Assembly: GCA_050955025.1 (NCBI GenBank)
Contig: JBPBQX010000081.1
Location: 1 to 5,540, forward strand
From: CAXSEF01 sp050955025
GTDB taxonomy: Bacteria; Pseudomonadota; Alphaproteobacteria; Acetobacterales; Acetobacteraceae
DNA: 5,540 nt
Reading direction: 5' to 3'
Shown: positions 1 to 4,048 of the stretch, piece by piece
Numbering within the stretch: position 1 is the first letter of the stretch
Layout: each line of letters starts with the position of its first letter
Notes under the pieces: model-generated
Told to the model about the DNA's origin: nothing
Database searches by the model: none
Seen by the model: only the letters and a program-made list of their open reading frames with translations
Program-made: the position numbers and the translations under genes

Positions 1-235
1 GGGCGCGCTCGATCACCTTGGCCATGGTGAAGGTCTTGCCCGAGCCGGTGACGCCGAGCAGCACCTGGTCGCGCTCGCCCTGCACCACGCCGGCGGTGAG
101 CAGGTCGATCGCCGCGGGCTGGTCGCCAGCCGGCTCGTACTCGGACTTCACCACGAAACGGCGGGTCGCCGGCTTGACCGGCTGGCGCACCGGCATGAAG
201 GCGACGGGGCCGGGGATGCTGAGGGCGGTGGACAT
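1..235 (-). CDS. uvrB: UvrB, excinuclease ABC subunit B (N-terminal part, cut by window edge)
   Basis: This is the start of the DNA-damage recognition helicase of nucleotide excision repair, which receives damaged DNA from UvrA and recruits UvrC in the cytoplasm. Only the first 78 codons are present; the rest lies beyond position 1. Residues 32-43 read EYEPAGDQPAAI, the conserved UvrB entry motif. Residues 61-68 (GVTGSGKT, positions 32-55) are the Walker A ATP-binding loop and match the E. coli form, as I recall it, followed by FTMAKVI. The ATG at 233-235 is chosen because AGGAG lies 12 nt upstream. An internal ATG at codon 14 lacks a ribosome site. About 25 residues precede the conserved core, longer than in E. 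coli. The gene is divergent from the copper operon. I see no recognisable LexA box (GTTC-N7-GTTC) in the 326 nt upstream. Confidence 0.95.
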   Translation of the reverse strand, partial: MSTALSIPGPVAFMPVRQPVKPATRRFVVKSEYEPAGDQPAAIDLLTAGVVQGERDQVLLGVTGSGKTFTMAKVIERA

Positions 236-247
236 CGGGCGAGGGGG

Positions 248-252
248 CTCCT
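248..252 (-). promoter_or_regulatory. Ribosome binding site of uvrB
   Basis: AGGAG on the minus strand lies 12 nt before the ATG at 235. The spacing is slightly long, but this is the only purine-rich match near any candidate start, and it supports the first ATG over codon 14. Confidence 0.55.
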
Positions 253-333
253 GTCGGCCTTGCCGGAATGTGGCGTGCATCGCGGCGGATACCACCAGGC
301 CGAAGGCGGCAGGCAAGCATGGGCTCCCCCTCC

Positions 334-380
334 GCTGGCCTTCCAACGACCCGAGAGGGTCGTCGGAGCCTTTGGCCAGC
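334..380. repeat. Nested hairpin 1, perfect 7-bp stem with GAGA loop
   Basis: The inner stem ACGACCC (346-352) pairs perfectly with GGGTCGT (357-363) around a GAGA tetraloop of the stable GNRA class. It continues past an A/C mismatch with 342-344 against 365-367. An outer 7-bp arm, GCTGGCC (334-340) with GGCCAGC (374-380), encloses it. No T-run follows on either strand, and the position between divergent genes argues against a terminator. Confidence 0.7.
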
Positions 381-395
381 TCCGCCCAAACCCGC

Positions 396-415
396 AAAGG
401 GTCCGAGGACCCTTT
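396..415. repeat. Hairpin 2, perfect 8-bp stem
   Basis: AAAGGGTC (396-403) pairs with GACCCTTT (408-415) around the loop CGAG. The palindrome is complete except for the loop, so it can fold on either strand or act as a dyad in DNA. Confidence 0.75.
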
Positions 416-417
416 GA

Positions 418-434
418 TCCCTTGACCTAAGGGA
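418..434. repeat. Hairpin 3, perfect 6-bp stem
   Basis: TCCCTT (418-423) pairs with AAGGGA (429-434) around a 5-nt loop, GACCT. It begins only 2 nt after hairpin 2 ends. Confidence 0.6.
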
Positions 435-440
435 GGCGTT

Positions 441-459
441 CCAAGGGCGCAGCCTTTGG
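441..459. repeat. Hairpin 4, 8-bp stem with one G-U pair
   Basis: CCAAGGGC (441-448) pairs with GCCTTTGG (452-459), with one G-T/G-U pair and the loop GCA. It resembles hairpin 5 in outer bases (CC...GG), stem length and 3-nt loop size, and starts 25 nt before it. Confidence 0.65.
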
Positions 460-465
460 CAGAGT

Positions 466-484
466 CCAGAGGCAGCGCCTCTGG
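466..484. repeat. Hairpin 5, perfect 8-bp stem
   Basis: CCAGAGGC (466-473) pairs perfectly with GCCTCTGG (477-484) around the loop AGC. It looks like a diverged tandem copy of hairpin 4. A weaker dyad follows at 499-526 (GTTGC with GCAAC, enclosing TCCC with GGGA). Confidence 0.75.
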
Positions 485-549
485 CCTTGCTTCCCGCTGT
501 TGCGGATCCCGCCCCCCGGGAGCAACGTCCGCCCCCTCGCGCACACCCT

Positions 550-555
550 GGAAAG
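550..555 (+). promoter_or_regulatory. Ribosome binding site of the PCu(A)C gene
   Basis: GGAAAG lies 6 nt before the ATG at 562. It supports this start over an in-frame ATG at 487, which would put a 25-residue Pro/Arg-rich stretch ahead of the signal peptide. Confidence 0.55.
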
Positions 556-561
556 CCCTCG

Positions 562-1017
562 ATGACACTGCGGACCCGCGTTCTCGCGTCGCTGCTGGCA
601 GCTCTCCCCCCCGTGGCGGCGCTGGCCCAGCCTGCCCCGGTGCAGGTCACCGGCGCCTGGGCCCGCGCGACCGCGCCGCACCAGGATGAGGCCGCCGCCT
701 ACATGACCCTGACCAGCCCCGGCAACGACCGCCTGACCGCGATCGCCTCGCAGCAGGCGGGCATGGCGATGCTCCACACCACGGCGCACGACGCGGGCGT
801 GATGCGGATGCGCGAGGCGGACGGGCTCGACCTCCCGGCCGGGCAGGCGGTGGCGCTGTCGCCGGGCGGCACGCACGTGATGCTCGGCGACCTGCAGGGG
901 CCGCTCAAGGCCGGGCAGACGGTGGTGCTGTCGCTCAGCTTCGCGCACGCCCCGCCGTTGGAGGTGCGCGTCCCGGTGCTGCCGATCGGCGCGCGCGGGC
1001 CGGCGGGCACGCCGTGA
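562..1017 (+). CDS. PCu(A)C family periplasmic copper chaperone (DUF461)
   Basis: This 151-residue exported protein binds Cu(I) in the periplasm and passes it to cytochrome oxidase assembly, either to the CuA site of subunit II or through SCO proteins. Residues 1-22 form a signal peptide: Arg at 4 and 6, a hydrophobic core, then cleavage after ALA22. The mature domain shows TGAWARAT (30-37) and the full family copper motif with exact spacing: H72-X10-M83-X21-H105-X-M107. The segment GGTHVML (102-108) is characteristic. Length is normal for the family. The start is the ATG with GGAAAG upstream; a start at 487 would bury the signal peptide. The stop overlaps the SCO gene start by 4 nt (GTGA), so the two are co-translated. 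The fit to family and context is very strong. Confidence 0.95.
   Translation: MTLRTRVLASLLAALPPVAALAQPAPVQVTGAWARATAPHQDEAAAYMTLTSPGNDRLTAIASQQAGMAMLHTTAHDAGVMRMREADGLDLPAGQAVALSPGGTHVMLGDLQGPLKAGQTVVLSLSFAHAPPLEVRVPVLPIGARGPAGTP
1014..1017 (+). other. GTGA start/stop overlap between the PCu(A)C and SCO genes
   Basis: The GTG start of the SCO gene shares bases with the TGA stop of the PCu(A)C gene. This arrangement is usual for translational coupling. No strong ribosome site precedes the GTG, which fits re-initiation by terminating ribosomes. Confidence 0.8.
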
Positions 1018-1622
1018 CGCGGTCCGGCGCGGGCCGGCTCGGCAGGAGGGTCGCGGCCGGCGGGCTGCTGGGCCTGCTGGCCCTGGCCGTGCTGCTGCTG
1101 GTGGCGGGGCCGCGCCTGCTGGAGCGCAGCGGGGCCGAGCCGCCGGTGGCGATCGGCGGGCCGTTCACCCTGGAGGACGGCGGCGGCGCCCCGGTGAGCG
1201 ACACGGCGTTCCGCGGCCGCTGGATGCTGGTGTACTTCGGCTACACGCACTGCCCCGACGCGTGCCCGACCGCGCTCAACGACATGGCCAACGCGCTCGA
1301 CCTGCTCGGGCCGCAGCGGCGGAAGGTGGCGCCGCTGTTCATCACCGTGGACCCGGAGCGCGACACGCCCACGGTGATGCACGACTACGCGCAGGCGTTC
1401 GGCACCGAGATCGTGCCGCTGACCGGCACGGCGGCGCAGGTGGAGGCGGCGGAACAGGAGTACCATGTCTACGCGGCCAAGCACCCGAACAAGTCGGGCG
1501 GCTACGACATGGACCACAGCTCCATCATCTACCTGATGGACCCTGCCGGGAAGTTCGTGGCGATCTTCAGCGACGGCACCAGCCCGAAGGAGATGGCGGA
1601 CCGGATGCGCAAGCTGATGTGA
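1014..1622 (+). CDS. SCO1/SenC/PrrC family copper-binding oxidase assembly protein
   Basis: This 202-residue protein is a membrane-anchored thioredoxin-fold factor that delivers copper to, or reduces, the CuA site of cytochrome c oxidase. Residues 1-12 are basic (R3, R8, R11, R12), then a Leu/Ala/Val membrane helix spans about 13-32, leaving the domain in the periplasm. The domain shows FRGRWMLVYFGYTHCPDACP (66-85) with copper-ligand cysteines C80 and C84 in the family CxxxC motif. ITVDPERDTP follows (110-119), and the third ligand is H168 in YDMDHSS. All three metal ligands are intact. The start is GTG, not ATG; it is chosen because it gives the membrane anchor and overlaps the upstream stop, and the next methionine (M71) lies inside the domain. 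Together with PCu(A)C it forms a standard copper-loading pair. No oxidase structural gene is in the window. Confidence 0.95.
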   Translation: MTRSGAGRLGRRVAAGGLLGLLALAVLLLVAGPRLLERSGAEPPVAIGGPFTLEDGGGAPVSDTAFRGRWMLVYFGYTHCPDACPTALNDMANALDLLGPQRRKVAPLFITVDPERDTPTVMHDYAQAFGTEIVPLTGTAAQVEAAEQEYHVYAAKHPNKSGGYDMDHSSIIYLMDPAGKFVAIFSDGTSPKEMADRMRKLM

Positions 1623-1628
1623 CGCCGC

Positions 1629-1698
1629 GGGACGGGCACGCGGCCACGTCCCCGACCAGCAACGGACCGCCTACGGCCGAGGCCGTGGCCCCTCGGCC
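1629..1698. terminator. GC-rich hairpins between convergent genes, possible bidirectional terminator
   Basis: Two stems lie where the copper operon meets the hydrolase operon. GGGACG (1629-1634) pairs with CGTCCC (1647-1652), 7 nt after the SCO stop. GGCCGAGG (1675-1682) pairs perfectly with CCTCGGCC (1691-1698) around an 8-nt loop, overlapping the last codons of the MetX-like gene. Neither has a T-tract, so intrinsic termination is uncertain; they may only pause polymerase or protect 3' ends. Confidence 0.3.
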
Positions 1699-2774
1699 AG
1701 GAAGTTGCGGACCGTGGCGTTGATGAACTCCAGGTCCGCCGGCTTGTACCCGGGCGAGGCGGCGACGTGGCCCTGGACGGAGGGAATCGTCACGTGCCGC
1801 CCGTCCGGGATCGCCTCGGAGGCGGCAATGCCCTCTTCGACGGGATTGTAGAGGTCGAGCGCGCCCGACATCAGCAGCGCCCGCGCCTTCACGCCGTGCA
1901 GCGCGCGCACCGGATCGCCCCCGAACGCCGCCGCGCCGTCCACCGGGGTGTCGCCGACGTTGTGGCGGTCGTAGGCCCAGGTCTGCGCGATCCAGTCGTT
2001 GGCGTCGAAGCCCGCCTTGACCACCGCGTCCTCCTGGCCGGCGATCCAGTCCTCGACCTGCGCCGGCTCGGCGAACTGCTCCCGCATGGCCTCCGGCGTG
2101 CGGGTCGCCAGCACCTGCAGCACGTCGGCCCGCATCCGCCAGCCGGCCACCGGCTGCTGCGTGTAGCGCCCCCCCTGGAACGCCGGGTCGAGCATCAGCG
2201 CCTGCCGGGTCGCGTGGTTGACGGCGATCGACCAGGCCGACGTGCGCGCCATCGGCGTGAGCGCGACCAGGCTGTCCATCATGCCGGGATGCGACACGCT
2301 CCACTGCAGCGTCTGCATCCCGCCCATCGACGCGCCCGCGACCGCGACCAGATGGGTGATCCCGAGATGCTGCAGCAGCCGGTACTGGCTCTCCACCATG
2401 TCGCGTATGGTGAAGTGCGGGAAGTCCGGCCCGTGCTGGGTCGCGCTGGTGCTGGGCGAGGTCGTCAGCCCGTTGCCGATCGCGTCCGTCTTGATGACGA
2501 ACAGGTGGTCGGTGTCGATGCCCCGGCCCGGCCCGATCAGGAAATCGATGCGGTGGTGGTTGCCCCCGATCGCGGTGACCATCAGCACCGCGTTCGACTT
2601 CTCGGCGTTCAGCGTGCCTTCCGTCATGTAGGCGATGCCGAAGTCGCGGATGACGCCGCCGTTCTCCAGCGGCAGGTCCCCCTCGCCGAAACGCTGCAGG
2701 CCCGGCTCGTCGGCAAGCGCCGCGCCGCCCGACAGCAGCAGCGCCAAGGCCAGGAACCGCCCGGCGGCCCTCAC
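1671..2774 (-). CDS. Exported MetX-like alpha/beta hydrolase (homoserine O-acetyltransferase fold)
   Basis: This 367-residue protein follows the MetX family closely: IGPGRGIDTDHLFVIKTDAIG (80-100, resembling the MetX segment GPG...DT..YFVI), FPHFTIRDMV (118-127) and GASMGGMQTLQW (147-158). The likely triad is S149 (nucleophile elbow), D307 (in GALDLYNP) and H336 (in QGHVA). Unlike cytoplasmic MetX, it begins with a signal peptide: residues 1-21, with R2 and R6, a Leu/Ala core and ALA21 before D22. It therefore probably acts in the periplasm as an esterase or acyltransferase on an unknown substrate rather than in methionine synthesis. The GTG start overlaps the upstream hydrolase stop (GTGA), and the signal peptide begins right there. 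The frame stays open further upstream, but only as an alternate reading of the neighbouring gene. The C-terminus ends GPRPRP. Fold is confident, substrate unknown. Confidence 0.85.
   Translation of the reverse strand: MRAAGRFLALALLLSGGAALADEPGLQRFGEGDLPLENGGVIRDFGIAYMTEGTLNAEKSNAVLMVTAIGGNHHRIDFLIGPGRGIDTDHLFVIKTDAIGNGLTTSPSTSATQHGPDFPHFTIRDMVESQYRLLQHLGITHLVAVAGASMGGMQTLQWSVSHPGMMDSLVALTPMARTSAWSIAVNHATRQALMLDPAFQGGRYTQQPVAGWRMRADVLQVLATRTPEAMREQFAEPAQVEDWIAGQEDAVVKAGFDANDWIAQTWAYDRHNVGDTPVDGAAAFGGDPVRALHGVKARALLMSGALDLYNPVEEGIAASEAIPDGRHVTIPSVQGHVAASPGYKPADLEFINATVRNFLAEGPRPRP
2771..2774 (-). other. GTGA start/stop overlap between the two hydrolase genes
   Basis: The TGA of the HSL-type hydrolase and the GTG of the MetX-like hydrolase share bases on the minus strand. 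No clear ribosome site precedes the GTG, so expression of the second gene probably depends on translation of the first. It is the same junction type as in the copper operon. Confidence 0.75.
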
Positions 2775-3826
2775 TGGCCGAGGTTCGCGTCGAACCACGC
2801 CGCGATCTCGCCGATCGCGAAGCGGTCCTCCGGGATGCGGTCGTCGCGGTAGAACTGCGCGTGCGACTCGCCCTCCATCACCTGCAGCCGCGTCTCGACG
2901 CCCGCCTCGCGCAGCTTCTGGTTGGTCCGCACCGTGTTGCTCAGAAGCAGGTCGCGCGTGCCGCTGGTCAGGATCGCCGGCGGGAAGCCGTGCAGGTCGC
3001 CGTGCAGCGGCGACAGCATCGGGTCCGCCAGGTCGTGCCCCTGCGCGTAGAACCGCGTCGCCGCGTCGCAGAACCCCGTGGGCGAGACCAGCACGTTGTC
3101 GAGCAGCGCGCTGGTCTGGAACGTGTCGCCGGCGTTCGTCGCGTCCGCCATCGGCGTCCCCGGCGCGATCGCGCCCGCCATCGGCAGGCCCGAAGCCTTC
3201 GCCCGGAGCATCATCTCCAGCGTCAGCGCGCCGCCGGCCGAGCTGCCGAACACGCCGAGGTTGCCCGGCGGCACCATCGCCGTCGCCGCCTTGTAGACCG
3301 TCATCGCGTCGTCCAGCGCGGCCGGGAAATACGCCTCGGGCGGCATCCTGTAGTCGACCGCGATCGTCTTGATGCCGCTCGCCGCCGCCACCTGCACCGC
3401 CTCCGGCAGCGCGGCTAGGTGCGGGTTCAGCACGTAGCAGCCGCCATGCACGTGCACCAGCAGACGGTTCCGGTTCCGCAACGGAACGTCGTGCGGCGTC
3501 AGCACGTAGACCTTCACGCCGTCGATGGTGGACGGCGCGATGTCCACGTGCAGGCGCTCGGCCATCGGCTGCGTGGCGGCGCCGACGCTCGCCTCGGTCT
3601 GCGCGGCGAGCTGCGCCCAGCCCTCCGGCGTGGTGGGCGGCGTGTCCCACCCGGCACGCAGCGGCTGCGCGATGACGGCCTGCATCTCGGGGCTGACGGT
3701 GCCGGGAACCGGGACAGCCTTCGCGGGAACGTCGCGCGGAGCCGGCGCCGCAGCGCACGCCGACGCGACGGGCATGGCCAGGAGCAGCGCCCCGGCCACG
3801 GCGCGGGTGATGTGCAGGCAGGTCAT
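2771..3826 (-). CDS. Exported alpha/beta hydrolase, HSL/GDXG lipase-esterase family
   Basis: This 351-residue protein resembles hormone-sensitive-lipase-type carboxylesterases, a group that includes bacterial epsilon-lactone hydrolases. It shows the oxyanion motif HGG at 127-129 (LLVHVHGGCYVL), VDYRMPPEAYFPAALDD (157-173), the nucleophile elbow GSSAGG (194-199, serine S196), acid D292 in SGTRDLL, and H322 in GESHAQF. The triad is complete. Two family positions differ: the elbow is GSSAG rather than GDSAG, and the oxyanion loop is HGGC rather than HGGG. Residues 1-26 form an export signal (R8, then AVAGALLLAMPVASACAA). Cleavage could be ordinary, or at C24 as a lipoprotein, since VASA|C fits a loose lipobox. 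The ATG at 3824-3826 has GGGGGAA 5 nt upstream; a longer frame reaching 4015 reads through the hairpin element and is rejected. It is the first gene of a two-gene operon; substrate unknown. Confidence 0.88.
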   Translation of the reverse strand: MTCLHITRAVAGALLLAMPVASACAAAPAPRDVPAKAVPVPGTVSPEMQAVIAQPLRAGWDTPPTTPEGWAQLAAQTEASVGAATQPMAERLHVDIAPSTIDGVKVYVLTPHDVPLRNRNRLLVHVHGGCYVLNPHLAALPEAVQVAAASGIKTIAVDYRMPPEAYFPAALDDAMTVYKAATAMVPPGNLGVFGSSAGGALTLEMMLRAKASGLPMAGAIAPGTPMADATNAGDTFQTSALLDNVLVSPTGFCDAATRFYAQGHDLADPMLSPLHGDLHGFPPAILTSGTRDLLLSNTVRTNQKLREAGVETRLQVMEGESHAQFYRDDRIPEDRFAIGEIAAWFDANLGQ

Positions 3827-3831
3827 GGGCG

Positions 3832-3838
3832 TTCCCCC
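3832..3838 (-). promoter_or_regulatory. Ribosome binding site of the HSL-type hydrolase
   Basis: GGGGGAA on the minus strand lies 5 nt before the ATG at 3826. It settles the start against upstream in-frame ATGs, whose extra residues would precede and mask the signal peptide. Confidence 0.55.
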
Positions 3839-3907
3839 GGGACAGGTCGTCCGGCAGACGGTCGCATGACGCATCCCTGCCCGGCAAGGTCGCACAGAAA
3901 GCAAGGC

Positions 3908-4023
3908 CTTCTTTTTCTGAAGAAAAAGAAGCAAAAAGACTTCTGCAAATTCAGGCCTGCTTCCCACGGCTGGCACAATGCGAATTGGCAGAAGTTCTTT
4001 GGTTCTTTCTCTCAAGAAAGAAC
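3908..4023. repeat. Inverted pair of a ~42-45 nt AT-rich hairpin element (REPIN-like doublet)
   Basis: Two similar units face each other. Unit A is 3908-3952 on the plus strand; unit B is 4023-3982 on the minus strand. Each opens with its own hairpin: in A, CTTCTTTTTC (3908-3917) pairs with GAAAAAGAAG (3922-3931), 10 bp, loop TGAA; in B, GTTCTTTCT (4002-4010) pairs with AGAAAGAAC (4015-4023), 9 bp, loop CTCA. Each then reads (A)AAGAACTTCTGC-like sequence ending in AATTC. The units can pair with each other: 3939-3952 matches the complement of 3982-3995 at 13 of 14 positions, leaving a 29-nt centre. The segment is about 45% GC by hand count, against about 70% around it. I recall similar hairpins in intergenic regions of Acetobacteraceae, but have not checked this. 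Confidence 0.75.
3933..3995 (-). terminator. Possible terminator of the sensor kinase gene
   Basis: On the minus strand, downstream of the kinase stop, the long stem formed by 3982-3995 and 3939-3952 is followed at once by CTTTTTG (3938-3932). That is a stem followed by a T-run, as in an intrinsic terminator. The 29-nt loop and one mismatch make it non-canonical, and competing local hairpins exist. It would separate the kinase transcript from the hydrolase operon. Confidence 0.4.
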
Positions 4024-4048
4024 ACGCTTCCTTTCTTCCGGCCCGCCG

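Larger units (their letters stand above)
236..561. other. Divergent intergenic region with no gene, rich in hairpins
   Basis: This 326 nt spacer separates uvrB (minus) from the copper operon (plus), so it must hold promoters for both. Frames that stay open across it are low-complexity Arg/Pro/Gly translations with no recognisable protein. Its clear content is a run of inverted repeats between 334 and 526, listed separately. I find no convincing -35/-10 pair by eye and no LexA-like box. A 10-nt direct repeat, AGCCTTTGGC, occurs at 367-376 and 451-460. Confidence 0.7.

Noticed and set aside
236..346. LexA/SOS box upstream of uvrB
   Set aside because: I looked for the alphaproteobacterial GTTC-N7-GTTC pattern on both strands. 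I saw only an isolated GTTC at 438-441, too far upstream and without a partner.
18..425. Plus-strand frame over the uvrB start and the spacer
   Set aside because: Its first half is antisense to clear UvrB sequence and the second half has no recognisable content.
334..526. CRISPR array or terminator cluster reading of the hairpin run
   Set aside because: The hairpins differ in sequence and spacing, so there is no CRISPR repeat-spacer pattern. They lie upstream of both flanking genes and lack T-tracts, so they are unlikely to be terminators.
487..561. Earlier in-frame start for the PCu(A)C protein
   Set aside because: It would add 25 Pro/Arg-rich residues ahead of a normal signal peptide, and the ATG at 562 has a ribosome site at good spacing.
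427..948. Minus-strand frame across the hairpin spacer and the PCu(A)C gene
   Set aside because: It is Arg/Gly/His-rich, lacks family motifs, and its DNA is explained by the PCu(A)C coding sequence and the repeats.
1767..2852. Long plus-strand frame of 361 codons opposite the MetX-like gene
   Set aside because: It is a shadow of GC-biased codon use: Arg/His/Val-rich, with no motif and no ribosome site. The minus strand carries intact family motifs here.
1671..3887. A single 738-codon minus-strand frame spanning both hydrolase genes
   Set aside because: Only its last 367 codons encode a recognisable protein. The upstream part is the +1/-1 reading of the HSL-type hydrolase and is Arg/Ala/Gly-rich with no domain, so it is neither a fusion nor a frameshifted gene.
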